Shown here: in pieces, positions 1-8,328 of the stretch | How positions within the stretch are numbered: the first letter of the stretch is position 1 | Layout: each line of letters begins with the position of its first letter | Assembly (NCBI RefSeq): GCF_048323755.1 | Contig: NZ_JBLWFS010000027.1 | Coordinates: forward strand, 1-56,716 | Direction: 5' to 3' | Length of the DNA: 56,716 nt | Origin: Alkalihalobacterium sp048323755 | Lineage (GTDB): Bacteria; Bacillota; Bacilli; Bacillales; Bacillaceae_F | Notes under the pieces: model-generated | Seen by the model: only the letters and a program-made list of their open reading frames with translations | What the model was told of the DNA's origin: nothing | The model's database searches: none | Translations under genes and position numbers: made by a program

Positions 1-17
1 AATAGCTTTTTACTCAT
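1..17 (-). CDS. 5' end of a gene leaving the window on the minus strand
   Basis: Read on the minus strand, an ATG at 17 opens a frame beginning MSKKL and runs out of the window. It is preceded by GGAGATGGAGAATC, which contains two Shine-Dalgarno-like GGAGA/GGAG stretches 4-10 bases upstream. Only five codons are visible, so no product can be named; the call rests on the ribosome binding site and start codon alone. Confidence 0.4.
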
Positions 18-65
18 GATTCTCCATCTCCAAGTTATGTCTCAATTTGTAGTTCTTACATTATA

Positions 66-121
66 CAAAAAAGTACCCTACAGAGAGAGCACTTTTTTTA
101 AGTGTCTACTCTATAGGGTAC
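66..121 (-). terminator. Imperfect 20-base-arm hairpin, probable minus-strand terminator
   Basis: Arms 73-92 and 102-121 pair (GTACCCTACAGAGAG... against ...CTCTATAGGGTAC) with few mismatches around a short A/T loop. On the minus strand the stem is followed by a run of six T (complement of 67-72), so it could end transcripts from the serine hydrolase gene at 497-1936. The alternative is a small mobile-element relic: its end (GTACCCT) resembles the end of the IS3-like element at the right edge of the window. Confidence 0.5.
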
Positions 122-212
122 ATTTTAATGATGATTAGCACCTCTTTTTGTACGGCGACAGCAGCTTTTCTTAGTTTTCGCATATGTGATGAATTTTGAT
201 AAGAAAAACCAA

Positions 213-398
213 AGGGGACTCTAGAAGCCCTTATTTGCAATAAAATCAATGATTTTTACAGTTTAGGGACCTCATAGGCTCTTATTTACTAAAAAGACGA
301 TCTTTTGCTCAAAGAATACTGCAAATAAGGTCCTCACAGTGCCCTAACATTGTTAAAATACTAGATTCCAAGAAAATAAGGTCCTCTCAATGCCCTAA
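213..398. repeat. Composite phased repeat, copy 1 (two inverted units then two direct units)
   Basis: Four versions of a ~25-base unit are visible. Units 1 and 2 (214-236, 263-287) are in one orientation (GGGACTCTAGAAGCCCTTATTT type), and units 3 and 4 (323-347, 374-398) are reversed (AAATAAGGTCCTCACAGTGC type). The CTTATTT anchors of units 1 and 2 start at 230 and 281 (51 apart); the AAATAAGG anchors of units 3 and 4 start at 323 and 374 (51 apart); the step from unit 2 to unit 3 is 42. A second copy with the same geometry lies at 48642-48824. Function unknown. Confidence 0.8.
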
Positions 399-496
399 AA
401 GGTTAGGTATTTGAATTCCTTATTTATGACCTTATATTCGTTACACTCAATGAACCTTCCACCTTTATGCTAACTTACCTATCATTCGCTTTCCTT

Positions 497-1936
497 CTAG
501 AACTTGGTCATTGCAATGGCTTCTCGAGAATTAACATAGTACTTTACAAGAAATCCAAAGTGAATGATGGACATAATAAAATGTATGGCCAGCCCGATAA
601 ACAACCACATCAACAGATCTGGCATCAATAAAAAGGCAAGGTCCCATGACATTCCTCTCTGGAAAAGGATACCTGTTACCCGAGGGATTAAAACGATGAC
701 AGCTATAGGGATCGCTATATTAAGCAATGCTGCAGTTACTCTTTGCCTAACTGTTATTAGTTTTGGACGGGTAATCATTCTTGAAATTTTAATGATGTTG
801 TAAATGATAGTAACAGCAAATAACACGATAAGTAAACGATAAACCCAGTAATACTGAACGCTAGAAGAAGGTTTCTGTTCCGTTATAAGCGAGACCACTC
901 CATTCGTTAAGTCCGGATAAAACAAAAACGCGTTTAGCATATGGTTTTTGTTGATTAAGAAGGCCATGCTATATTCATCTTCAAGGAGCATGATCGCATT
1001 CGAAGTATACCCAGGCAAAGAACCGCCATGGTGGACGGCCGGACGACCAGCAATTTCACCGATCATTAAGCCCATTCCATAGAAATTGCCACTCGACATC
1101 ATCAGATCAATACCTTCTGGAGACACGCCAAGGACGGGCTCCTTCATGCGCACCGCTTCAAGAAAGCGAACTAAATCTTTTGAAGTAGACGTTATAAAAC
1201 CAGCGGGAAGGTCGTACTGAAGATGTGGTTCCATTCGCTTTTTAGAAAAACCAAAAAAGGAAAGGTGACCAGGTGTATCCACTTCACCGATTACCGATGT
1301 GTGTTCCAGCCCAAGCGGATTAATAATATGTTCCTTGATATATTCGGGATAGCTTTGGCCGCTCACTCTTTCTACAATCGCTCCTAGCAAACTATAATTG
1401 GGATTAAAATAGGAAAAGTATTCTCCCGGCTCATACGTTAACGACATGCTATTCATATCCTCAATTAAGTCGTTAAACTGCGATTCCGGTGAAAGGTTAG
1501 ACATGTACTCAAATTCAGTCATCCCACTAATATGATGCAAGAGATGCCATACAGTGATTTGATCAGATACGGTGAAATCGTCTAAGTACGTAGAAACACT
1601 TTCATCGAGGTTGATCATTCCTTGTTCGACAAGCTGCATCACCGCAAGAGCAGTAAATGTCTTCGTCGTCGAGCCAATATAAAACCGGGTTTCCTCGTTT
1701 AGGTCGTCACCGAAGACCTTGCTGTACACCAACTCACCTTGGTGCGAAATCGCAACAGACATTCCAGGAATGGCTAATTTATCCACTGTCTGTTGAATGT
1801 AATTATCCAATTCATCCTCTATTGGAAGTTTGTTAGAAGATGCTTCGGCATGTGCCGAATGAAAAAGGATGAAGGTAAAGAGAAGCAGCACACCTGTCAG
1901 TTTCCCCAAAAATATTTGATTCATAGATTTCATCAT
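497..1936 (-). CDS. Serine beta-lactamase-fold hydrolase with C-terminal membrane helices
   Basis: A 479-residue member of the class C beta-lactamase / penicillin-binding-protein-like family, predicted to cleave or transfer D-amino-acid peptides or esters outside the membrane. It has a signal peptide (residues 1-30, ending near SAHA), the catalytic SxxK motif in GSTTKTF (about residue 90), a YxN-type motif in SYFNPNY (about 175), and a HxG-type third motif in VHHGGSLPG (about 300). After about residue 365 come three to four hydrophobic segments, so the enzyme is membrane-anchored at its C-terminus, as in Bacillus PbpE/FmtA-like paralogues. The start is set by GAGAGGAAATTTTAA before tandem ATG codons. 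It is transcribed alone, away from the + strand genes beginning at 2.07 kb. The physiological substrate cannot be read from sequence. Confidence 0.85.
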   Translation of the reverse strand: MMKSMNQIFLGKLTGVLLLFTFILFHSAHAEASSNKLPIEDELDNYIQQTVDKLAIPGMSVAISHQGELVYSKVFGDDLNEETRFYIGSTTKTFTALAVMQLVEQGMINLDESVSTYLDDFTVSDQITVWHLLHHISGMTEFEYMSNLSPESQFNDLIEDMNSMSLTYEPGEYFSYFNPNYSLLGAIVERVSGQSYPEYIKEHIINPLGLEHTSVIGEVDTPGHLSFFGFSKKRMEPHLQYDLPAGFITSTSKDLVRFLEAVRMKEPVLGVSPEGIDLMMSSGNFYGMGLMIGEIAGRPAVHHGGSLPGYTSNAIMLLEDEYSMAFLINKNHMLNAFLFYPDLTNGVVSLITEQKPSSSVQYYWVYRLLIVLFAVTIIYNIIKISRMITRPKLITVRQRVTAALLNIAIPIAVIVLIPRVTGILFQRGMSWDLAFLLMPDLLMWLFIGLAIHFIMSIIHFGFLVKYYVNSREAIAMTKF

Positions 1937-2066
1937 TTAAAATTTCCTCTCAGTTATTTAGCATCCAAAAAAAATACTATTCCTTCTTTATTATAATACT
2001 GGGCATTTATTCCTTTTCATTTTATTATGAATTCTTTATGAATATTAAGAGAGGAGGATAGCGCAT

Positions 2067-2129
2067 ATGGAAAAAATAAGAGATGTAACAAAATTAAATA
2101 AAAATATTTTCCTCAGTTTAAATTACTAA
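2067..2129 (+). CDS. Possible 20-residue peptide with strong ribosome binding site
   Basis: ATG at 2067 follows a near-perfect AGAGGAGGATA ribosome binding site by 8 bases and opens a 20-codon frame (begins MEKIRDVTKL, ends LSLNY). No family is recognised. It may be a leader peptide for the gene at 2227, or the surviving 5' end of a lost gene. The strong ribosome binding site is the only reason to list it. Confidence 0.3.
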   Translation: MEKIRDVTKLNKNIFLSLNY

Positions 2130-2173
2130 ATAAGTAATACCAATATAAAGGAATTTTTTTAAACTATTACTTA
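2130..2173. promoter_or_regulatory. Inverted repeat ahead of the 2227 gene
   Basis: TAAGTAAT (2131-2138) and ATTACTTA (2166-2173) form a dyad separated by 27 bases, with a T7 run between them. It lies 53 bases upstream of the gene at 2227. It could be an operator or the remains of a terminator for the tiny frame at 2067. Confidence 0.25.
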
Positions 2174-2226
2174 GTTATGTATTTAATACATGCTACACTA
2201 TAAATTGAAATGAACGGAGTGAAACT

Positions 2227-2700
2227 ATGAAATTACCATACGGAGTAACGGGTGGATATTACAAACCAGTACTTGAAAAAGAACCACCTTGTATAGATGA
2301 AAAAGAGTTTTATCGTACATGTAAGGAGATAGCAGCGAAGAAACACTTGAAGTGCGAGATCATGCAAGACCTATATTCTAGCAGTTATTGTGCGGTTCAA
2401 TTTAATTATCAACCACGACCCATTTATGTACTATGTAATCGCGCTCATACGTTTATTGCCTTTTGTTTATTTGAAAGTTTAGGCGAGGGTCATGTCTTTC
2501 ATTGGGATCAATTTATTGATTTTGAAGAGCTAGAGAATGAATTCGGAAGGGATTATCATGTATTATCTGTAGAAGAATTATCCCAACCGTTTCAGTTACA
2601 AGAGCATGAGGAATTAAGAAATGTTCGTTCTATTATTGAACAAGTGAATTATTATCAACCTCGTACAATTGGAGAGGCGATATTCAATACGTGGGATTAA
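2227..2700 (+). CDS. Uncharacterised 157-residue protein
   Basis: I do not recognise a family. The protein is soluble, slightly acidic, and rich in Tyr, Phe and Cys (C at about 21, 31, 42, 55, 69 and 80), with no signal peptide or membrane segment. A ribosome binding site (GAACGGAGTGAAACT) precedes the ATG. The C-terminal 60 residues are Glu-rich and probably helical. The cysteines do not form a clear metal-binding motif. It is followed 60 bases later by the DinB-like gene in the same direction, so the two may be co-transcribed. Confidence 0.65.
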   Translation: MKLPYGVTGGYYKPVLEKEPPCIDEKEFYRTCKEIAAKKHLKCEIMQDLYSSSYCAVQFNYQPRPIYVLCNRAHTFIAFCLFESLGEGHVFHWDQFIDFEELENEFGRDYHVLSVEELSQPFQLQEHEELRNVRSIIEQVNYYQPRTIGEAIFNTWD

Positions 2701-2760
2701 TTTAAATTTAGTTCAGCTGGTTAGAAGTTCAGAGATTTTAGAAAGTTGGAGGAATGATTA

Positions 2761-3186
2761 GTGGATATACTAAAAAAAAGGGTTTTACAAGCAATGAGTT
2801 TGACAGATGACTTTTATAACCATATTAATGAGGGTTGTTTAACTTTAAAAATATCAGATGTGCCATCAAATACAATTGGAGGACAAGCCTATTGTATTAT
2901 CGGAGCGAGAGAAAGCTATTTAAAGGCTTTAAAAAATGGTCATTGGGTAGGATTTGATTGTAGTCTAATTGATAGTAATGATAAACCTTTAATTAATAGT
3001 AAATTGGAAGAAACTCATGCAAACATAGAGAGATTTTTACGAGAAACGGGCATAGATAATATTACCAGTAATCTGTTATTTGATTTATTAGAACATGAGG
3101 TTCAGCATCACGGACAATTAATTCGCTATACATATGCTAATAAAGTCGAATTTCCAAAAAGCTGGAATATTCGTTATACTGTTTAA
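2761..3186 (+). CDS. DinB-like four-helix protein
   Basis: 141 residues resembling the DinB/YfiT-like metalloprotein superfamily: a helical bundle that in known members binds a divalent metal through three histidines, and in some acts as a thiol-dependent S-transferase. The HEVQHHGQLIRY segment near residue 112 is the characteristic final helix with its metal-ligand histidines. The start is GTG at 2761, because GGAGG at 2748-2752 sits 8 bases upstream; the nearby ATG at 2754 is in another frame. Thiol-transferase members in Bacillus use bacillithiol, but nothing here fixes a substrate. Confidence 0.7.
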   Translation: MDILKKRVLQAMSLTDDFYNHINEGCLTLKISDVPSNTIGGQAYCIIGARESYLKALKNGHWVGFDCSLIDSNDKPLINSKLEETHANIERFLRETGIDNITSNLLFDLLEHEVQHHGQLIRYTYANKVEFPKSWNIRYTV

Positions 3187-3276
3187 TTTTTTTTTCAACA
3201 AGAGGCAAAAAGTCCTGCATCACAAGTAAATATAAATAGTTGATGTGTACATTAAGCCTTATCAATAAATGCGATT

Positions 3277-3304
3277 GGATGGCAGAAAGCCGTCCATTTT
3301 TATT
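3277..3304 (+). terminator. Rho-independent terminator after the DinB-like gene
   Basis: GGATGG (3277-3282) pairs with CCGTCC (3290-3295, one G-U pair) around a 7-base loop, followed by ATTTTTATTTT. Confidence 0.6.
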
Positions 3305-3414
3305 TTAGCCTAAAATAAGGACTATTGAACCAAAAAGGTAAATATTGTAACTGAGGAAGAATAGTTAAACTCCATTTGAAAACAATATAAAAAAATACAA
3401 ATAATGGAGTTAAC

Positions 3415-4704
3415 ATGCCAGCACAAAATTTAATTACAAATAACCAACCTCGTTACAAAAAAGGAGTTGTTACTCCTTATAATTACAATATTGTAGAAAT
3501 AAGAAATCCGAACGTCATCATGTGGTGGTCTGCGGCGATGCCTGGTTTTGGCCATGTGATGTTATGTAAATATTTAAAGGGCTTCATATTAATTATTTGG
3601 GAGTTCGCTGTCAATGTGAATGCAAACATTAATACGGCGATTGTCTACACGTTTACAGGCAGATTTGATGAAGCGATCCAAGTGGTTGACCCGAAATGGG
3701 TTTTACTCTATATGCCTGTTTATACCTATGCGATTTGGGATAGTAGAAGGGCAACCATTGATTTAAATAAATACGCCATTTTAGCAGATCAATCTAGTGA
3801 TTCTATTGCTGAGATTAATTCGATAGCTATTTCTGCTATAGAAAATAACTACCTTGATAAACGAAAACCCTGGTTAGCTGTTTTTTGGTCGGTTGTTACA
3901 CCTGGTTTAGGACACCTATACATCAATCGGTTACCATCCGGATTTTATCTCCTTATTTGGTTTCTAGTAGCCATCTGGTTTTCTAATTTCCTACCAGCAA
4001 TTCACTTAACATTCATTGGTGAATTTCAACAGGCGACCAGTATCTTACATCCACAATGGGTGTTATTTTTACCTTCGATGTATGGTTACGCTGCTTATTC
4101 CGCCTATGTACTATGTGAAAATTTCAATAAACTCATGGAGAAACAACAGAGTTACTTTTTAGAAGAAGAATATCAGAATTCGTCTTTTAAAGAGAAAACG
4201 AATTTATTGACAGAGAGAAGTGGTGAAATGAACGTTGTGGCGTCTTTTGATCACACAGTTTACTTAGAGCTTGCTATTAAAGAACTTGAAAGACATGGAA
4301 TTAGTAAAGAAAATATTTTTACAGTACCGCTTACCGAAAAAAATAAGCCAAAGAAAAACAGCGAGATTATTCGGGGATCGGGCTTCTCCCTTTTAGATAT
4401 GACGTTTGCGTTGGCCACGGTATTTTCCCTTTTTGGTGTGATTTATGGTTTTGTGCTCGCTGGCGGTCCAATTGCTTGGGGTTTAATTGGTCTTTTCTTT
4501 GGTGGCGGTGTAGGATTTTTACTTGATTTATTTATTCGAAAAAAGCAATTTAAATTGAAGAAGATGAAAGGCGAAGGTGGAGAAGTAGTAGTTGTGATAC
4601 ATTGCAAAGAAGATCGCATTCCTTTAGTAAAAGAAATATTATTTGACCATTTTACAGTTGGACTCAAAGTGATTGAAGAAAAATTTAAAGTAGAGACCGA
4701 TTAA
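3415..4704 (+). CDS. Membrane protein with an internally duplicated module and a YflT-like stress domain
   Basis: 429 residues in three parts. Residues 30-115 and 140-235 are a duplicated membrane module: MPGFGHVMLCKYLKGF...W in the first copy matches TPGLGHLYINRLPSGF...W in the second, and each ends with a TFxGxFxxA...(P)xWVL block. The P-G-x-G-H-x-Y pattern recalls TM2-type helical-hairpin proteins. Residues 270-400 resemble the general-stress 17M/YflT-type domain: VVASFDHTVYLELAIKELER, then a Gly-zipper helix pair (GGGVGF), then a VVVVIHC...VKEIL strand-helix. The starting ATG is preceded by AATGGAG. It is flanked by terminators, so it is monocistronic. Function unknown; envelope stress is a guess from the C-terminal domain. 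Confidence 0.75.
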   Translation: MPAQNLITNNQPRYKKGVVTPYNYNIVEIRNPNVIMWWSAAMPGFGHVMLCKYLKGFILIIWEFAVNVNANINTAIVYTFTGRFDEAIQVVDPKWVLLYMPVYTYAIWDSRRATIDLNKYAILADQSSDSIAEINSIAISAIENNYLDKRKPWLAVFWSVVTPGLGHLYINRLPSGFYLLIWFLVAIWFSNFLPAIHLTFIGEFQQATSILHPQWVLFLPSMYGYAAYSAYVLCENFNKLMEKQQSYFLEEEYQNSSFKEKTNLLTERSGEMNVVASFDHTVYLELAIKELERHGISKENIFTVPLTEKNKPKKNSEIIRGSGFSLLDMTFALATVFSLFGVIYGFVLAGGPIAWGLIGLFFGGGVGFLLDLFIRKKQFKLKKMKGEGGEVVVVIHCKEDRIPLVKEILFDHFTVGLKVIEEKFKVETD

Positions 4705-4759
4705 CAATATCACGTATTCAGGTGAACTAACGTTACTTACTAATGAGAATTTCAATTTC

Positions 4760-4787
4760 AGGCGAAATCGATTTCAGCATTTCGCCT
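4760..4787. terminator. Bidirectional terminator between convergent genes
   Basis: AGGCGAAAT (4760-4768) pairs perfectly with ATTTCGCCT (4779-4787) and is flanked by T-rich sequence on the + side and T-rich complement on the minus side. It lies between the + gene ending at 4704 and the minus gene ending at 4821. Confidence 0.75.
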
Positions 4788-4820
4788 ATTTCCTTTTGTA
4801 TAAGTTATAGTTTATACCAT

Positions 4821-5312
4821 TTAACACCACACAATGATCCGATAAGGTGTAGTTTGAGCTGGAATGCTTTTAGTGGAAGGACCATAAATGACAATAAGAT
4901 TGCGGTTTGCAGGATTTCTTGTGAACGGTTGACCATTCGTTAGTAAGACTTGTGTATAAGGAGAAAGGTTTACTTTTAATTGTCCATCACGACTAACTAA
5001 TTGAGAGTTAAAAAAGTCTACTTTGACATTTTGATAGTAAGTCTCTTTTACCATAACAAGGGAAGCGTACTGTGGCGGATATATCAAAGGCACCGGTGCA
5101 TCCCCATCGTAATATCCAGTGACTCGATCACCAACTGAAACAATCGCTTGGTCAACAAAATAAGTAGTCGGAGAGACAACGAAGTTAACAAGGGTACCAG
5201 TACCGTCTTCTACAGATATCATTTTATAACACCCTTCACTTTCGTCATTGACACCGATCGGAAAGTCGTGAATTGAGGTGACGAAGCCCTGAAAAAACTT
5301 GAAATTGACCAT
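4821..5312 (-). CDS. Uncharacterised conserved 163-residue protein, OB-like N-terminal half
   Basis: A soluble beta-rich protein without signal peptide. The segment ISVEDGTGTLVNFVVSP, followed by VSVGDRVTGYYDGDAPVPLI, reads like the strands of an OB-type barrel (inference). The C-terminal half has conserved-looking blocks (NPANRNLIVIYGPSTKSIP). I recognise it as a type found in Bacillus and Clostridium genomes as a hypothetical protein, but know of no assigned function. The start is supported by GGAGGTTAGAGT directly before ATG on the minus strand. It is a single gene sharing the bidirectional terminator at 4760-4787 with its convergent neighbour. Confidence 0.7.
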   Translation of the reverse strand: MVNFKFFQGFVTSIHDFPIGVNDESEGCYKMISVEDGTGTLVNFVVSPTTYFVDQAIVSVGDRVTGYYDGDAPVPLIYPPQYASLVMVKETYYQNVKVDFFNSQLVSRDGQLKVNLSPYTQVLLTNGQPFTRNPANRNLIVIYGPSTKSIPAQTTPYRIIVWC

Positions 5313-5715
5313 ACTCTAACCTCCATAATTATTTAATTCATATTCCTGACTGCACTTACACTTCACATCATTTATGGATGAATGTAATTAATGTAGAATT
5401 TAGATTTGGTTTCATAATTAAAACGCCTCAAGGTAAATCATATGCAAGATGACAAACAAAAGAACAATCTAAAAAAGGCTTTTTAGAAACGGTTGAAGTC
5501 CTACTAGGGGTAAATTTTTTGCTAACTTTGACAGAACTTTAGTCATTTTTACACATTTAAATTGGAGCATTCTAAAAACGTTGCTATAACAGACTTCATC
5601 TATAGGTATTTATCGTGTTAGGTTTCCGAACTATCATTTCCCAGCTCTCATAAGGATGAATCAGCGAATTAGATATGTTACAATGACCATCAAACAATGC
5701 ATAAAGGAGAATGAT
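5313..5715. other. Divergent intergenic region
   Basis: About 400 bases between the minus gene at 4821-5312 and the SurA_N lipoprotein. It must carry both promoters, but I see no boxes close enough to consensus to assign. An open frame extends upstream of the lipoprotein start to 5656 but lacks a ribosome binding site. Confidence 0.5.
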
Positions 5716-6483
5716 ATGAGAAAAAAATGGTTATTAAGTTTATTACTTGCTGGAATTGTTTCTGTAACAGCAGCATGCGGGAACACGGATGAATCAGCTG
5801 AAAATAATAATGAAGCACCTGAAACACAGGAAGAAGCTGCACCCGTCAATGCTGAACAGCCGGACATGCCTGAGCCGGATTTAGCCGGTATTCCTGATGT
5901 TGTCGCAAGTGTCAATGGAAAAGATATTTCAAAAGAAGACTTTGAATCCGTTTATGTAAATCAATTCATGCAAGCTGCAATGCAAGCACAAATGTTTGGT
6001 GAAGAAGTGAACCAAGACGAATTAAAAGAACAGATGATTGAAAGTATGATTGCTCAAGAACTTCTTAAACAAGAAGCTAATAAAGCGGGACATGAGGCTT
6101 CAGAAGAAGACATTACTAACACACTTGAGGATTTAGCCGCGCAATATGGTCTTGGCACAAGTGACGAGTTTCTTGCTGCTTTGGAAGAACAAGGAATGGA
6201 AAGAGAAGAAGTGATGTCAGAGCTTTCCTTGCAAGTAAAAGTAGACAAGCTGATTGCTAGTGAGTCGGGAGAAATAGAGCCAACAGAGGCAGAGCTAAAG
6301 GAATTCTATGAACTTGCTATTGCGCAACAAGCAGAAATGGGTGGAGAAGATGTAGAAATTCCACCTTTTGAAGAGTTAAAAGACGAGATCGAAAAGCAAG
6401 TGAAACTTCAAAAGCAGACGGAAGTGGCACAAGCGTTAGTTGGAAAACTTCGTGAGGAAGCAGACGTAACGATTAATCTATAA
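5716..6483 (+). CDS. SurA_N-type chaperone lipoprotein lacking a PPIase domain
   Basis: 255 residues. The signal peptide ends in a lipobox (VTAAC, acylated Cys about residue 20), followed by an acidic Asn/Glu linker. The SurA N-terminal-like chaperone fold begins at VASVNGKDISKEDF (about 60), the classic opening of SurA/PrsA/YacD-like foldases, followed by long helices to the C-terminus. There is no rotamase (parvulin) domain, unlike PrsA (about 290 residues). It is probably a membrane-anchored extracytoplasmic chaperone. The start is ATG 5716, because AAGGAGA lies 5 bases upstream and the hydrophobic signal core begins immediately; the longer frame from 5656 would bury the signal peptide. 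A strong terminator follows. Confidence 0.8.
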   Translation: MRKKWLLSLLLAGIVSVTAACGNTDESAENNNEAPETQEEAAPVNAEQPDMPEPDLAGIPDVVASVNGKDISKEDFESVYVNQFMQAAMQAQMFGEEVNQDELKEQMIESMIAQELLKQEANKAGHEASEEDITNTLEDLAAQYGLGTSDEFLAALEEQGMEREEVMSELSLQVKVDKLIASESGEIEPTEAELKEFYELAIAQQAEMGGEDVEIPPFEELKDEIEKQVKLQKQTEVAQALVGKLREEADVTINL

Positions 6484-6491
6484 TATCTTGA

Positions 6492-6522
6492 AAACCAGAT
6501 CCAAATCCGGATCTGGTTTTTT
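6492..6522 (+). terminator. Strong rho-independent terminator
   Basis: AAACCAGATCC (6492-6502) pairs perfectly with GGATCTGGTTT (6509-6519) around a 6-base loop and continues into TTTTTTG. Confidence 0.85.
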
Positions 6523-6642
6523 GTATTCTAATATTTTTACATAGTGCCCTATCCTAAAAAAAATTCTCTTGAAAATCGTTTGAGCGACACTTATAAAATT
6601 CTTTTATGGACTAAGGCAAAAAACCTAGAGTTCATAGTTCTT

Positions 6643-6674
6643 TTGACATATAAAAAAATAAAAATTAATATAAT
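6643..6674 (+). promoter_or_regulatory. Possible sigma-A promoter for the chemoreceptor gene
   Basis: TTGACA (6643-6648) is followed by TTAATA at 16 bases or TATAAT (6669-6674) at 20 bases. The -35 is perfect but the spacing to the best -10 is long. It lies 183 bases upstream of the start codon in an otherwise empty 330-base gap. I did not find a convincing sigma-D motility promoter. Confidence 0.35.
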
Positions 6675-6856
6675 ATAAAAAAAGTGGTTTAAGATATTTA
6701 ATAAAGGGTACTTAAGTCATAGGTTCTTTTTCTCTCTTTCTGAGATGAATGGTACAACAGTAATAGAATGTACACTTCACTTATATTCCTTACCTATCAT
6801 GAGAAACAGAAATGATCACATCTGCAAAAAAGAAATTAGTAAAAAGGAGAAAGGCG

Positions 6857-8149
6857 ATGGAGCAAAAATTGAATATTTCGTTCAAAAAATTAGGGTTTAT
6901 GAAGTCAATCAAATTTAAGTTATTAGCTATTGTAGTTATTAGTAGTTTTATCGGCGCACCAGTGTCTGGTTTTATTCAATCTTTCCTTTCAATCAATGGA
7001 ATTGTAAGTGGAGCTGTATTTTCATCAGTCAGTTTAATCATTCAAATCTTAACGATCCCTGTTTTAGTTGTAGTTTTTTCTCACTACTTTATTACAAAAC
7101 GAATCGATAGGATGAATAAAGTCTTAGCTGAAGTAGACCGTGGAAATTTTATTACATACAAAGATAAGTGGGACGATGAAATTGGAAGACTGGCAAATAA
7201 TATATCCTTCTTATCGACAAATTTAAAAGATTATATGAAAGACACTCACGCACAATCAAATAAAGTTTATGAACATTCCCAAAACTTCAAGAATTCTTTT
7301 GATATTCTCGGTCAGAAAAATGCAGAACAAAACCAATTGTTGGACTCTTTTCACAAAAGTAATCAAGATGTCGTTCAAGTGTTTGATAAAACGAGCATGA
7401 TCTTGCAAGAAGTTTCCAGTACGATCGAGATGAATTCTTCTACCTTACAAAAAGTAAATGATCGATCAATAGCTTCTAGTGAACTCGCGGTCGAAAGTCA
7501 AACGGCTCTTAAGGACATATCCGAGCAATTTCAGACGATACAAGAGGAATCGAAAGAGACTGCCCATTTAATTCGAGGTTTAAATGATAAGATGAAAGAA
7601 ATTGAACAGGTCATTGATATCATTAAAGGAATTGCAGATCAAACGAATTTATTGGCCCTCAATGCGAGTATTGAAGCAGCCCGGGCTGGAGAACACGGAA
7701 AAGGTTTTTCCGTTGTCGCGGGTGAGGTAAGAAAATTAGCCGAGCATTCCATTTTAGCAACAAATAATATTAGTCAAATTATTGAGAGCGTCAACCAAGA
7801 TGTACAGCAGGTAGTAGTGTCAATGAAAGATAATCGTGAGGAAATCAATGAAGGTGGAAAAATGTTCTTTGGCGTTCATGGCAACTTGGATCGTGTATTG
7901 GAACATATGAAAGGATTTGCAGAAGAAATTAATGAAATGGCTGGAACGATGGAAGAACTGACAGCAAGTAGTCAAGAAATAGCCAGTATGATGGTTGACT
8001 CCAAAGGTTTGATTGAGAAAAATTCTGAACAATTAAATGATTTTCAGTCCATACAAAGTGAAGTCGATCAAACGATCCAAACGGGTGGAACTGATGTGGA
8101 ACGCCTTGTTAGACAAGCAAGAAAGTTAGAAGAAGGTATGGAATTATAG
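6857..8149 (+). CDS. Methyl-accepting chemotaxis protein without an extracellular sensor domain
   Basis: 430 residues. Two adjacent membrane segments (about 17-37 and 47-68) are separated by only a dozen residues, so there is no periplasmic-type ligand domain. A HAMP-like segment follows (TKRIDRMNKVLAEVDRG), then the long coiled coil with the receptor hairpin tip ADQTNLLALNASIEAARAGE (about 258). It would signal through CheW/CheA at the membrane. The stimulus may be sensed in the membrane or cytoplasm (inference). ATG 6857 is preferred because AAGGAGA lies 6 bases upstream; an in-frame start at 6812 has no ribosome binding site. It stands alone, with its own terminator. Confidence 0.9.
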   Translation: MEQKLNISFKKLGFMKSIKFKLLAIVVISSFIGAPVSGFIQSFLSINGIVSGAVFSSVSLIIQILTIPVLVVVFSHYFITKRIDRMNKVLAEVDRGNFITYKDKWDDEIGRLANNISFLSTNLKDYMKDTHAQSNKVYEHSQNFKNSFDILGQKNAEQNQLLDSFHKSNQDVVQVFDKTSMILQEVSSTIEMNSSTLQKVNDRSIASSELAVESQTALKDISEQFQTIQEESKETAHLIRGLNDKMKEIEQVIDIIKGIADQTNLLALNASIEAARAGEHGKGFSVVAGEVRKLAEHSILATNNISQIIESVNQDVQQVVVSMKDNREEINEGGKMFFGVHGNLDRVLEHMKGFAEEINEMAGTMEELTASSQEIASMMVDSKGLIEKNSEQLNDFQSIQSEVDQTIQTGGTDVERLVRQARKLEEGMEL

Positions 8150-8156
8150 TATTAGA

Positions 8157-8212
8157 AAGACTGCGTAACTGTCTCGTTATTTAACGATTCATTTGTTACA
8201 CAGTCTTTTTTT
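8157..8212 (+). terminator. Terminator after the chemoreceptor gene
   Basis: AAGACTGCGTAAC (8157-8169) pairs with GTTACACAGTCTT (8195-8207), one G-U pair, with a T-tail. Confidence 0.8.
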
Positions 8213-8328
8213 GTGAAAGTTTAAGTGTAAGCATTCATGTTAAAATGAGTGAAAGAATTAGAAGGTTTTTTATTACTTTTAAGGAATACTTTAAGTACAT
8301 AACATTTTTTATTCCACAGGGGGAAATC

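Larger units (their letters stand above)
18..496. other. Intergenic stretch: hairpin plus composite repeat
   Basis: This 480-base gap holds a 20-base-arm hairpin (73-121) and the phased composite repeat at 213-398, each listed separately. The rest (120-210 and 399-496) is AT-rich with no credible start codon plus ribosome binding site. Confidence 0.6.

Noticed and set aside
213..398. CRISPR array suspicion for the phased repeats
   Set aside because: Units are degenerate, change orientation within one array, have no leader or cas genes, and the intervals are not unique spacers of uniform type.
5656..5715. Longer N-terminus for the SurA_N lipoprotein
   Set aside because: No ribosome binding site at 5656; the extension would place 20 residues before the signal peptide.
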